64,000 nt of DNA from an uncultured bacterium (GTDB lineage: Bacteria > Actinomycetota > Actinomycetes > S36-B12 > CAIYMF01): the NCBI GenBank assembly GCA_903826575.1, contig CAIKEU010000069.1:62001-126000 (forward strand), in the 5' to 3' direction. Positions 16,298-24,981 of this stretch are shown piece after piece; positions within the stretch are counted from its first letter, which is position 1, and each line of letters opens with the position of its first letter. The translations under genes were made by a program, and so were the position numbers. The notes below the pieces were generated by a model that was given only the letters and a program-made list of their open reading frames with translations, ran no database searches and was not told the origin of the DNA.

Positions 16298-17880
16298 CCC
16301 TGCGATTCCCCCGGACCACTAAGTGGCCCATACCCCCCTTGTCCATTGGGTCCGCCTCCTGGGAAGCCACCGCCACCCGGTCCATTGGGTCCGCCTCCTG
16401 GGAAGCCACCGCCACCCGGCCCGTGGTCGGTCGTCAGCGTTCCAAACGTACTGACCGAGACAGCCAAGAGCGCAACGACCGCAACTGCCGCGAGCCAACG
16501 TCGCAACTGAACCAGAAGCCACGCACCAAGCGCGGCGATAACACCCAGTGCGGGCATATAAAAGCGAATCGTGTGAATGCTTCCGCCGTGATCATCACCT
16601 GCCATGCGCACCGTCCAGTCATAGGCCAGATAGAGAACCCATAAGCCGAACCATCCGGCAGCCAAGACGGCACCGATCGTTGCGTCACGCCGCGCACGAC
16701 CGCGTGCAATTCCGTCAAGGCTGCGACTTTGTACCAATCGAACGATCATCCATACCAACCCTGCCAATGCCAGAACGATCATCGGCATGCTCTTCACAAG
16801 ATGCGCCGGCATGTGAATGAGATTGGGGCCGATAGACCCCAGGCTGAAGGTGATCTCGCCCGATGAATAGCCCGTCGACAATGGACTCCCGTAGTAATGC
16901 AGATTCCACCACGCCATCAGCAGGGCGAAGGCCACGAGTGATCCGCCCCACCAGCCTGCGGTCGCCTTCGGCAGCGACGTCCTGCGCATGAACACAACAG
17001 CAGCCACTATCGCTACGATCAGGAAAATGATGTTGGTGTAGCGAATCGCCACCGCCGCCTCAAGAGCCACGAATCCGGCCAGTCCAACGATCGTTCGCCA
17101 ACGATCTGCACGATCAGTTGCCAAGAACGCCCAGATCAACGTACCCACTCCCACGGCAATGAGTGAGGCATCGGTAAACGTAGGCATTGTCGAACGCCAT
17201 GCGAACGCAGCAGCCGTTCCTGATGCACAGAACAGTGCGACCGCCCAGGTACCCGCCCAGGACCCCACCCACCGACGTAGACCCGCGAAAAGCGCTAGAC
17301 ATGCCAAGCCACCGTAGAACAGCGGCGCAGCGCGCAAGATGCCCATGGCTTGGAATGGCAACGCTAAGTATGGATAACCAGGATTCTTCTCACTGATGTA
17401 CGTACCGTCCGCACGTTTAACCCACTGCATGATGCCTTGTCCACCCATGTCGTCTGGACCGCCGAATCCAGGTTTTGCCCCGTCACCGCCCGGACCGCCG
17501 GCCCCGAAGGACGGAATCCCAACTCCACCTGGATCTGGCGCAGAACCCGGTCCGACCACATTGCCGCCGGCCGTCGGCAGGGTGATTGAGGTACCACCCA
17601 GTTCCTTCGCGAGAGCTTGGTACTGAGCCGCAGTCAGAGTGACGTTGCCGTGCGAGAGCGCAACGATCGAGGCCCGATAGGCATAGTCGTCCGGCTCCAA
17701 TAGTTGCGGTGCCTTACTTAAGACAAGGCCGCAGAACGCCACGAAAATCGCAACCGCCACCCCGATCTCCCACCAGCTTGGACGAGCCGGTCGTGGTGTG
17801 ATCTCCACTCCCGAATTGTGATCATCGATTTCGTCGACGGCATGGTCCACGTCGTCTGCACCAGGGGGATGGTTACTCAT
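16294..17880 (-). CDS. Large multipass membrane protein, GT-C-glycosyltransferase-like, with Gly/Pro repeats
   Basis: 528 residues. One membrane segment (about 38-57) is followed by an extracytoplasmic loop with EPDDYAYRASI, an acidic motif placed like the catalytic loop of GT-C (GT39-like) glycosyltransferases, and by a Gly/Pro/Asp-rich insert (about 105-150). About ten more membrane segments come next. The C-terminus carries GGGFPGGGPNGPG repeated twice, from a perfect 39-base tandem duplication. Polyprenyl-phosphate-sugar-dependent transfer is the family-based guess; a true sugar-donor signature cannot be seen. Monocistronic: it faces the plus-strand gene at 18011 across 130 bases. Confidence 0.55.
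   Translation of the reverse strand: MSNHPPGADDVDHAVDEIDDHNSGVEITPRPARPSWWEIGVAVAIFVAFCGLVLSKAPQLLEPDDYAYRASIVALSHGNVTLTAAQYQALAKELGGTSITLPTAGGNVVGPGSAPDPGGVGIPSFGAGGPGGDGAKPGFGGPDDMGGQGIMQWVKRADGTYISEKNPGYPYLALPFQAMGILRAAPLFYGGLACLALFAGLRRWVGSWAGTWAVALFCASGTAAAFAWRSTMPTFTDASLIAVGVGTLIWAFLATDRADRWRTIVGLAGFVALEAAVAIRYTNIIFLIVAIVAAVVFMRRTSLPKATAGWWGGSLVAFALLMAWWNLHYYGSPLSTGYSSGEITFSLGSIGPNLIHMPAHLVKSMPMIVLALAGLVWMIVRLVQSRSLDGIARGRARRDATIGAVLAAGWFGLWVLYLAYDWTVRMAGDDHGGSIHTIRFYMPALGVIAALGAWLLVQLRRWLAAVAVVALLAVSVSTFGTLTTDHGPGGGGFPGGGPNGPGGGGFPGGGPNGQGGYGPLSGPGESQG
16342..16419. repeat. Two perfect tandem copies of a 39-base unit
   Basis: 16342-16380 and 16381-16419 are identical. The unit keeps frame and encodes a 13-residue Gly/Pro/Phe/Asn block at the C-terminus of the GT-C-like membrane protein. 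Being exact, it is a recent duplication and could vary in copy number between strains. Confidence 0.9.
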
Positions 17881-18010
17881 GTCACAAGCACATCACAATG
17901 ACATATGAGAATGGTGCAGGGATCTTGAAAGTTTGACCCTTATGCTCACAACCCGAGTTGTGTCGCCAAACCATGCCACGTGAGATGTTGATGTAGACAG
18001 GACGGGAACG

Positions 18011-18610
18011 ATGTCGGAGCTCGACGAACACGTTGAGATCACCGGACCTGGTACAGCACCGTTTGTCTTCACCGCGCCACACGACAAGGCGCATCACCGC
18101 CTCGTCGACGATGTACTACAACGCAAGATGAGCGAACCTGGTACAGGATCCCTGGCTCGATTTCTGGCAGCAGAGTTGCACGGCCTATCAGCCGTAAACG
18201 CAAGTGACATCGGCGACGCCAACTGGGATGCCAGTCACCCGCTCAAAGATGTGCTGTTGGCAGACAATCGAATAGGCCCGGGCACGTACTTACTCGACTT
18301 GCACGGAATGTTGGACAAGCACGGAATCGACATCGCCATCGGCCCAGGCCGTTACCCAGAGCGATCTGAATCGCTCATCGAGCCGATGGGTGATGCTTTG
18401 CGCGAGGCGGGCTTCAACGTGCTGATCGATCGCGACGGAAGATTCGCCGCACGCGGTGAACATCGGGTCACCTCATGGGCCCAATCGCACGGAGCCGATG
18501 CCGTTCAGATCGAGATCAGCTCCACGATCCGACGCCTTGCGTTAGATAGTCCACGACATCGAGACCTGCAGAAAGCATTCACTCACTCCCTACGCGCCTT
18601 GAACCGCTGA
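18011..18610 (+). CDS. N-formylglutamate-amidohydrolase-like protein
   Basis: 199 residues, start ATG at 18011 with GGGAACG ahead. Visible blocks are FTAPHDKAHHR (about 19-29), YLLDLHGMLDKHG with IAIGPGRYPE (about 95-117), and DAVQIEISSTIRR near the C-terminus. Their order and spacing recall the N-formylglutamate amidohydrolase family (PH..., DLHG, QxEI...R), zinc-dependent amidases. The protein is shorter than HutG-type enzymes (about 260) and several conserved residues differ, so substrate and even activity are uncertain. No linked histidine-utilisation genes. Confidence 0.5.
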   Translation: MSELDEHVEITGPGTAPFVFTAPHDKAHHRLVDDVLQRKMSEPGTGSLARFLAAELHGLSAVNASDIGDANWDASHPLKDVLLADNRIGPGTYLLDLHGMLDKHGIDIAIGPGRYPERSESLIEPMGDALREAGFNVLIDRDGRFAARGEHRVTSWAQSHGADAVQIEISSTIRRLALDSPRHRDLQKAFTHSLRALNR

Positions 18611-18824
18611 CTTCTGGACTACTCACGACGCCACTGACGACTGCACTTACGACACCAAGGACGTCTGGTGGTTGAGTACGACGTTGTGCTCGGGCGTGCG
18701 GCCCCGCTCCCGAATTGAAGGTTCTCAGATTCCTCACGTTTATCGAATATCTTGTTGTCGCCCCGCGCAAGATCAGCAGCGCACCGTATTGGATCTTGGG
18801 AGATAACCCGGACTTTGGAGCATC

Positions 18825-19649
18825 ATGCGGTCACGATCGATCATCACACTTGGCACCATTGGTGTCGCCATCAGTGCGTTGCTGATGCCAACGGCACAGG
18901 CCGCAGTGCCCGTCGCGCCACTTCCGACAATCATGGCCGCAGCCGGAGATTCCATTACGCGTGGTTACGACGCAGCCAGCGGCTGTCTGCTCACCGACTG
19001 CCCCCAGTACTCATGGGCCACCGGCACAGTGGCAAGTGTGCAGAGCCAATTGAGCCGAATCATCGCAGCGCCCAAATCCGCTACTGCGATAAATGTGGCC
19101 AAGACTGGCGCAAAGATGATTGACCTTGATGGGCAGTTGACCGCTGCGGCAGCCGGTAATGCGGATTACGTAACCATCTTGCTCGGAGCGAATGACCTCT
19201 GTACACCCACGACTGCGACAATGACGCCCGTCGCCACGTTCACATCTCAATTTCAGTCGGCAGTCACCAAGTTCAGTGCGGCAAAGCCGAACGCGTACAT
19301 CTACGTCAGCTCAATCCCGAATGTGACGACGCTCTACAACCTCTTTTCTAAGAATGCAGGAGCAAAGCTGATCTGGTCGGCAGGGAAGGTTTGCCAGTCG
19401 CTGCTGAGTTCAAGTGCGACCGCAGCGCAACGAACCCAAGTTGCGACACAGGAAACCGCTTTCAACAACGCACTCAAATCCGTGTGCGCAACGTTCGCAC
19501 ATTGCCTCTACGACAACGGCGCAACATACGCCGTGAACTTTGTTGCAGCTGATGTCTCGACGATCGATTACTTCCATCCATCCCCCGCCGGTCAGGCAAA
19601 ACTCGCGGCAGCAACCTGGACCAGTGGCTACTGGCCAACGACTGCGTAG
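18825..19649 (+). CDS. Secreted SGNH/GDSL-family hydrolase
   Basis: 274 residues with a signal peptide (1-26, cleavage near AQAAVP). SGNH blocks: catalytic Ser in AAAGDSITRGYD (about S43), the Asn of block III in LLGANDLC, and Asp/His in DYFHPSPAGQ (block V). Extracellular esterase or lipase of the SGNH type; Streptomyces-like secreted members often act on acyl lipids or acetylated polysaccharides. Four cysteines could make two disulfides, consistent with export. Preceded by about 214 bases without a gene. Confidence 0.85.
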   Translation: MRSRSIITLGTIGVAISALLMPTAQAAVPVAPLPTIMAAAGDSITRGYDAASGCLLTDCPQYSWATGTVASVQSQLSRIIAAPKSATAINVAKTGAKMIDLDGQLTAAAAGNADYVTILLGANDLCTPTTATMTPVATFTSQFQSAVTKFSAAKPNAYIYVSSIPNVTTLYNLFSKNAGAKLIWSAGKVCQSLLSSSATAAQRTQVATQETAFNNALKSVCATFAHCLYDNGATYAVNFVAADVSTIDYFHPSPAGQAKLAAATWTSGYWPTTA

Positions 19650-19731
19650 ATCTCGTCGATCGCACTCCGACTGGGGACCTAACACAACGGGAGCACCAGG
19701 ACGGATTGGACGTCGGCTTTAGGCTGGGATT

Positions 19732-20112
19732 GTGACGACGTCAGGTGGCAGTGTCCGAGTGGATTCATGGGTGTGGGCAATACGTCTGTTCTCAACGCGT
19801 TCGGCTGCTACAAAGGCCTGCAAAGCCGGGCATATCAAAATCAATGGAGTTACGGCTAAGCCCGCCCAGCCGGTGAGAATCGGTGATGCGATTCGAGCCG
19901 TGACGCCCGGCGGCGAGCGAATTGTGGTCGTCACCGGCCTAATTGATAAACGAACGAGTGCGCCCATAGCCGCAGAGCATTACGACGACCAAACACCAGC
20001 ACCGCCAGCTAAAACTGAGCGACCAGCTCCGATCGTGCGGGATCCCGGATCTGGACGACCCACCAAACGTGATCGCCGGCTGGTGGATCGGCTTAGGGGT
20101 CGGGAAACATAA
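19732..20112 (+). CDS. S4-domain RNA-binding protein (Hsp15/YlmH-like)
   Basis: 126 residues from a GTG at 19732. The N-terminal S4 fold is clear: VRVDSWVWAIRLFSTRSAATKACKAGHIKINGVTAKPAQPVRIGD (about 8-55, given in part as the S4 signature VDSWVWAIRLFSTR). The C-terminal third is basic, Pro-rich and probably disordered. Related Hsp15 binds stalled 50S subunits carrying nascent peptidyl-tRNA; the same role is inferred here only by family. Monocistronic. Confidence 0.85.
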   Translation: MTTSGGSVRVDSWVWAIRLFSTRSAATKACKAGHIKINGVTAKPAQPVRIGDAIRAVTPGGERIVVVTGLIDKRTSAPIAAEHYDDQTPAPPAKTERPAPIVRDPGSGRPTKRDRRLVDRLRGRET

Positions 20113-20152
20113 CGACAAGATGCGTCACCGATCAACTAAGGGCGAACACGAT

Positions 20153-21979
20153 CTAACGCACTCCGTTTCCGACAATCACCAACGCGGAGGCAGCATTCAC
20201 ATTCGACGTCCCGAGAGGAGTCCACACCACGAGGTGATAGGCGCCGATTGCAGTTCCGGAGGGAATCGTCACCGCCGCTGACGAGACTGTCTTGGCTTTT
20301 ACAACCAAACCAATGCTCTGGCCGGTGGCGTCAGAAACTAGTCGAACACCACTGGGGTACGGAGACATTAGCGCGGCTAGACCGTCACCCGAGAGCGTGA
20401 CGTCACTGGTGACCGAATTGACCAGCCGCGAGATCGACAGATGCGAAATGGTCGGTGCAAGGAACGGCACCCCGCCATTTGGCCAAGCCAAAATGGCCCC
20501 CGAATCAGGACCAACATACGAAAGCCCGTACGCACCCGTTTCACGCAAAACCGGATCAACCGAGCCTACGAGCGCGACCGCGTAACGACCGTCTGGCGAC
20601 GTCCAAATTCGGTTGAGTGCACCTGAAGCAACATCGTTGAACGCTGCTACCGTCAAAGCGCTCGTTGCACCTGAAGGTGCCACCAAACTCCAGCGAGATC
20701 CGCTCGATAATCCCGCACCTGAAATTGTCAACATGCGGTTGCCATCTGGTCGCTGAACAACCGTCAAGTTCGATATTGCGGGTACATACGTCACCGGCGT
20801 GGACACAATTGCCGGAGCGCCGGAGCGCGTTAACGCAATGGTGGCTGGGCCCACGTTCCCTGCGGGTGCCGTGAACGAGATTTGAGTGGGTGACTGCCAC
20901 GTGACGGGCACAACCGTCCCGCCGACAGTCAACCGCCAACCCAGACTGTTGAACCCCGAAGCACTCGACCCAAAAACGCTTGTCTGGGCTGTCATGGTCG
21001 CAGGTGTTCCAACACCCGCGCTCGACCAAGCCGTCGGAGCTACAGCCACGGTGACCGGCGAACTCGCGAACCCAGCCGTCGTCCATGCTTCGACCACGTT
21101 GTTTGCGACAAAATCCCAGCCGAGGGTGGCAAACCCACCCTTACCCCAGCCGGCACCCCACGAGTTCTCGATGATGAGCCCAGTGGCGTTGTACCCAAAA
21201 GCGGTCACTGCGTGATAGCCAAGGAACGACCCGGAGATATCCGCCTTGGTGAACGTCGATTTGCTTGCGTTGAGATAGTAAAACTTCTCGAAGACTCCAA
21301 TACCGATCACAACGGGCTGCCCCGCGGCCAACGCATTCGAGATCGCGGGGCGAGGATTCGTCCCCTGCCCAAGACCTCCGAACAGCATTGTGGGGCTTAG
21401 CCCTCGGTGAAAGGATGCGGAGATTCTTTGAGCGTTAGTAGGCTTCTTGGACCAGTCGTAGTCGCCCTGCGGTCGGTAGTCCGCCTTGGTGTCAACGCCC
21501 TGAGCGGCCAGAAGTTGGAAGTTGTCAAAGAAGGTCGAACCCTGATCTGACCCGCCATTAACTTGGCTGTAGATATACATCGGAGCGAAGGGGGCCCCTA
21601 CGTGTCCGGTGCGGTTCGCGTAGTAGCCCATCAGGTCATACGCAACCGACCACGACACGCACGAACTGATCTGGCCTTGATCCCCAGGCGGCGGGGCATA
21701 GGCAGTCAGGTCGACGCTCGCAGGACTCGCTGCCGCATGGAAAGACTTACTCGCCGAAGCCGGTTGTGCGAAGTTCGACGCAGCGATAGTCGGCGACGGC
21801 TTGAAACCCAAAGGATGCACGGCCGACGCACCTACGTTTGATGCTGTGGCGGACGGATCTGAGACTGGGCCGCTGGCCTCCGCCGCCCGAGGACTCACAA
21901 CGAGTACGGCAGCGGCTACTAACCCGACGACCCCTGCCGTCGAGCCCCAATGAGCTTTCGTCCTGCCTTGTACCCCCAC
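20153..21979 (-). CDS. Secreted papain-like (C1) cysteine peptidase with IPT-like repeats
   Basis: 608 residues from a GTG at 21979. Signal segment about 12-36; a pro-region follows. Peptidase domain about 88-305: GDQGQISSCVSWS (catalytic Cys about 107), GYHAVTAFGY (His about 256), and IIENSWGAGWGKGG (Asn about 272). The C-terminal 300 residues hold two or more IPT/TIG-like beta domains (VAVAPTAWSSAGVG..., ISNLTVVQRPDGNRML..., LSISRLVNSVTSDVTL), likely substrate- or surface-binding. Papain-like secreted peptidases are unusual in bacteria relative to subtilisins. Convergent with the S4 gene across 40 bases. Confidence 0.85.
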   Translation of the reverse strand: MGVQGRTKAHWGSTAGVVGLVAAAVLVVSPRAAEASGPVSDPSATASNVGASAVHPLGFKPSPTIAASNFAQPASASKSFHAAASPASVDLTAYAPPPGDQGQISSCVSWSVAYDLMGYYANRTGHVGAPFAPMYIYSQVNGGSDQGSTFFDNFQLLAAQGVDTKADYRPQGDYDWSKKPTNAQRISASFHRGLSPTMLFGGLGQGTNPRPAISNALAAGQPVVIGIGVFEKFYYLNASKSTFTKADISGSFLGYHAVTAFGYNATGLIIENSWGAGWGKGGFATLGWDFVANNVVEAWTTAGFASSPVTVAVAPTAWSSAGVGTPATMTAQTSVFGSSASGFNSLGWRLTVGGTVVPVTWQSPTQISFTAPAGNVGPATIALTRSGAPAIVSTPVTYVPAISNLTVVQRPDGNRMLTISGAGLSSGSRWSLVAPSGATSALTVAAFNDVASGALNRIWTSPDGRYAVALVGSVDPVLRETGAYGLSYVGPDSGAILAWPNGGVPFLAPTISHLSISRLVNSVTSDVTLSGDGLAALMSPYPSGVRLVSDATGQSIGLVVKAKTVSSAAVTIPSGTAIGAYHLVVWTPLGTSNVNAASALVIVGNGVR

Positions 21980-22091
21980 CGTTACATAGTGTTCCCATGG
22001 GTCAGCAGAACATAGTCACACTGCGCCATTTGTGTGCCAACGGGAGAAGAGAATTAGCCATTTGGCTTAACGGGTGAGTGCTGACTCCGCA

Positions 22092-22106
22092 TCGCATTCG
22101 ATGCGA
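22092..22106. promoter_or_regulatory. Short inverted repeat upstream of the aldehyde dehydrogenase gene
   Basis: TCGCAT-TCG-ATGCGA is perfect (6-bp arms, 3-base spacer) and lies about 100 bases before the ATG at 22207, in the 227-base divergent region. A possible regulator site, with no regulator gene beside it. Confidence 0.35.
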
Positions 22107-22206
22107 ATCTGACGCTTTCTAGGCAAGTTCACTCTGCAATTCGCTAACGTTCGAACTCACTGCTCACCACAAGTCACGCAACCACAACGAATCTTGGAGC
22201 TACCCG

Positions 22207-23727
22207 ATGGACGCGCAAGCCGAGTTCGATCGCCTTTCCGGCACTTTTTATGTATCCGGTGAATACAGAGCGAGCGCGGGTGATGTGCGCTCGGCTGTGA
22301 TCAATCCAGCCACTGGGGCCAAGGTCGGTGAACTCGCACAGGTGACGTTGTCTGAGGTGGACGAGGTCATTGCCGCCGCTAACGATGCACAAAAGTCGTG
22401 GTGGGCGTTGAGCGGACTCGAACGTTCGGAACTGATGCATGAAGTCGCGCGAACGATCAAAGCCATCGCTCCCGAGGTGGCAGAGATCATGACCCGCGAA
22501 ACGGGTAAGCCATTCAAGGAAGGTGTCGACGAACTCTCCTGGTCGTACACCGCGACGGACTACTACGCCGAACTTGGGCGGCACTGCGTCGGCTCTAACC
22601 TTGGCAATACGGTTCCGGGCCAGATGCACTACACCTCGAAGGAACCTATGGGTGTAGTTGTGATCATTCTTCCGGCTAACTTCCCCATCGTGCTGCTGAT
22701 GTGGGAAGCCGCCGCCGCGCTCGCCGCAGGGAATGCGGTGATCGTTAAGCCTTCTGAGTTCTCGTCCATCACGACGTTGAAGTTCATGGAAGCATTCGAG
22801 TGCCTGCCCGACGGCCTGTTCCAATGTGTCACTGGTGGCGCAGCCGTGGGCAATCATCTTGTGAGTCACCGCGACACGCACATGGTTGGGTTCACGGGAA
22901 GTGTGCCCACGGGTAAAGCAATTGCGCGAGCGTGTGCCGACCAGTTCAAGCCGAACCTCATCGAAGCATCGGGTAACGACCCATTCATCGTGATGCCGTC
23001 CGCAGACCTTGCCACTGCCGCCCGTGGCGTCACGTTCGCAGCCTTCATCAACTGCGGCCAAGTATGTACTTCGGCAGAACGCATCTACGTCCATGCAGAT
23101 ATCTACGACGAGTTCGCCGCCCTCGTTGTGGCCGAGGTTGCCAAACTTCGTGTTGGTAACGGCCTCGACCACGTTGACATCGGCCCCATGGAACATGCTG
23201 GTGAACGTGATCGAGTTGAGCGGATCCTCGCCCGAGCAATCGAACAGGGTGCACGAGTGGCTCAGGGGGGTGGACGTCCAACGAACCTTCCGACCGAACT
23301 CAACGGCGGCTGCTTCTTTGAGCCCACGGTCCTGGTTGATGTCACGCCAGACATGGACATCCTGCACGGTGAAATCTTTGGTCCACTCGCGCCGCTGTGT
23401 CGGGTCGAGTCATTCGACGAAGCAATCGCCCTGGCCAACGCATCCGAGTTTGGTCTCGGCGCGAACATCTACACCGCTGACATCGTCGAGATGGATCGCG
23501 CCTCGCGTGAACTCGTCGCGGGAATGGTGTGGGTTAACGCTCCACTGCTCGACAACGCTGCCGGCCCCTTCGGTGGTCGCAAGATGTCGGGCATCGGTCG
23601 CCAACTCGGTCAGGAGGGCCTTGACACCTTCCGTCACACCAAACTCGTCATGATCGACTACGTACAGAGCGATCAAGACTTCTGGTGGTTCCCCTACTCC
23701 GATGCTGAAGCATTCGTGGCTGAGTAA
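22207..23727 (+). CDS. NAD(P)-dependent aldehyde dehydrogenase
   Basis: 506 residues, standard ALDH length. Cofactor part: IILPANFPIVLLMWEAA, AGNAVIVKPSEF and GFTGSVPTGKAIARA. Catalytic residues: Glu in LIEASGND (about E253; ELGGND is more usual) and the nucleophile Cys in INCGQVCTSAER (about C287); EIFGPLAPL and GPFGGRKMSGIGRQLG follow. The closest general resemblance is to succinate-semialdehyde / gamma-glutamyl-gamma-aminobutyraldehyde dehydrogenases, but no pathway neighbours are present to settle the aldehyde. Cytoplasmic; single-gene unit with a 227-base promoter region shared with the papain-like peptidase gene. Confidence 0.9.
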   Translation: MDAQAEFDRLSGTFYVSGEYRASAGDVRSAVINPATGAKVGELAQVTLSEVDEVIAAANDAQKSWWALSGLERSELMHEVARTIKAIAPEVAEIMTRETGKPFKEGVDELSWSYTATDYYAELGRHCVGSNLGNTVPGQMHYTSKEPMGVVVIILPANFPIVLLMWEAAAALAAGNAVIVKPSEFSSITTLKFMEAFECLPDGLFQCVTGGAAVGNHLVSHRDTHMVGFTGSVPTGKAIARACADQFKPNLIEASGNDPFIVMPSADLATAARGVTFAAFINCGQVCTSAERIYVHADIYDEFAALVVAEVAKLRVGNGLDHVDIGPMEHAGERDRVERILARAIEQGARVAQGGGRPTNLPTELNGGCFFEPTVLVDVTPDMDILHGEIFGPLAPLCRVESFDEAIALANASEFGLGANIYTADIVEMDRASRELVAGMVWVNAPLLDNAAGPFGGRKMSGIGRQLGQEGLDTFRHTKLVMIDYVQSDQDFWWFPYSDAEAFVAE

Positions 23728-23753
23728 TCTCAATCGCGAGGACAGCGCCGGAT

Positions 23754-24518
23754 CTACGCGGCGATCGGATCGTTGTCGAGTTCGTCTAACTCTTCAGCGA
23801 TCCGACACCAGCATTCTTCGACCGCGCCGCACACTGCACACCATGCAGCCGACTTCTGAGCAAGGCGAACGAGAATCAGAGTTGATCCCAGCGCCGACAA
23901 CCCGCCGTAGATGATCTCGGCCGGAACGTGTGCAACCAGACCGTAAGCAGCACCAACGAACGAACATGCAAGTGTCAGCCACCAACTAGCCGCCGAGACG
24001 CCTGATACGTCGCTAACCCGCCACACTTCGATCACGGCGGGCAGCATGTACCAAAGCAGTGACGTACCCAACAGAACCGACATGGTTTGCACGTGTGCGA
24101 CCTGATCAATCGCGGCAGAGGCCACGAGTCCGCCAGCCCACAGCGCGGGCAGCACAAGATCCTTGCTGCGGATCATCGTTCCAGAACGGCGCACGGCCCA
24201 CCACGTCGCCAACAGCGCAGGTACCCCCGCTAGACATGAGGCGATGATCCAGATCAGCGAATTGCTCATAGCCCAGGTGAGCCAAGCGATCGACGACACC
24301 GAACCATTGATCAGACCGGACATCGAAACACCAGCAAGGTTTTCGTTGACGAGTGCATGGCGTGCTTGAGGGAATCCGGTGATGAACGCAAGTGCCAACA
24401 TCGAAAGTCCGAGCAGGTTCACCGTGAGGGTATGCAGATCCAGATGCGTCAACGACGTCATAAGATCATGGAGGAACGTAAATTGGGGAGAGACAAAGGC
24501 CGAGCGCATGGTGGTCAC
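23754..24518 (-). CDS. PQ-loop repeat membrane protein
   Basis: About 254 residues (GTG at 24518; ATG at 24509 or 24461 are alternatives). Seven hydrophobic segments and two PQ-loop-like motifs: ITGFPQARHALVNENLAGVSMSG (about 45-67, cited in part FPQARHALVNENLAGVS) and MLPAVIEVWRVSDVSGVS. PQ-loop proteins include SWEET/SemiSWEET sugar and lysosomal amino-acid transporters; a duplicated form of this size fits a transporter, cargo unknown. The C-terminal tail is Cys-rich (CAVCGAVEECWC), which is odd for the family and could bind metal. Convergent with the aldehyde dehydrogenase gene. Confidence 0.7.
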   Translation of the reverse strand: MTTMRSAFVSPQFTFLHDLMTSLTHLDLHTLTVNLLGLSMLALAFITGFPQARHALVNENLAGVSMSGLINGSVSSIAWLTWAMSNSLIWIIASCLAGVPALLATWWAVRRSGTMIRSKDLVLPALWAGGLVASAAIDQVAHVQTMSVLLGTSLLWYMLPAVIEVWRVSDVSGVSAASWWLTLACSFVGAAYGLVAHVPAEIIYGGLSALGSTLILVRLAQKSAAWCAVCGAVEECWCRIAEELDELDNDPIAA

Positions 24519-24981
24519 ATCAGTTTTCGTTTGGAATGGGAACTAAGGCCGGACGGTGCGCACAGCGGCGCTACTCAACGCGAATTCGCGGGAGTGTGAA
24601 AGACAGATTCAAAAGCGCATTAAGCGCGAACTGCCCCGTCCGGTGGGACCTTAGCCCGGTATGAAAACCCTGAGCCACGATGGGAATTGAAGATCTGTGC
24701 GCCAGCCTCGTCGCGCAAACGATTGCGCAACTCCTGAAGGTCGATGTGCTGGCTCACACCCTCATCCTACCAGCGATTTTAGTTTCGGCTTCTCCAGAGT
24801 TAGTGCCGGCCCATTGGACGGCTGCGGCAGAATGGCGTGCACTAGTTGGGGTATCCCTCATCCACGACAACTGTTCACCTTCGTGTCTCGTTGATTTCAC
24901 GCATCACACGCCCAAGTTATTGACACCGGACTCCCCTACCGAAAGACTCGAGATCCCGAGACAGTTGAGTAGGCCGCGCCG
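24519..24981. other. 463-base region with at most one very small gene
   Basis: Between the divergent PQ-loop and ABC-like genes. It must hold both promoters. The only plausible coding stretch is a 45-codon minus-strand frame at 24620-24757. No tRNA fold or repeat was found. Confidence 0.5.
24620..24757 (-). CDS. Possible 45-residue small protein
   Basis: GTG at 24757 (with GAGG just upstream) to TAA at 24620. The predicted peptide begins MSQHIDLQELRNRLRDEAGA and is charged and helix-prone in its first half, with RGSGFSYR in the second. No family recognised. Support is limited to a ribosome-binding-like sequence, sensible composition and the otherwise empty region; it may be chance. Confidence 0.3.
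   Translation of the reverse strand: MSQHIDLQELRNRLRDEAGAQIFNSHRGSGFSYRAKVPPDGAVRA

Noticed and set aside
16342-16419. Tandem repeat considered as a CRISPR array
   Set aside because: Two copies only, no spacers, and the unit is in frame within a coding region.
22174-23367. A 397-codon minus-strand open frame opposite the aldehyde dehydrogenase gene
   Set aside because: It is an antisense shadow: the plus strand carries a full ALDH with catalytic residues, and the antisense protein is His/Arg/Asp-rich without any domain or start signal.
24519-24981. Possible tRNA or structured RNA in the gap
   Set aside because: No cloverleaf, TTCGANTC loop or long stem could be found by eye.
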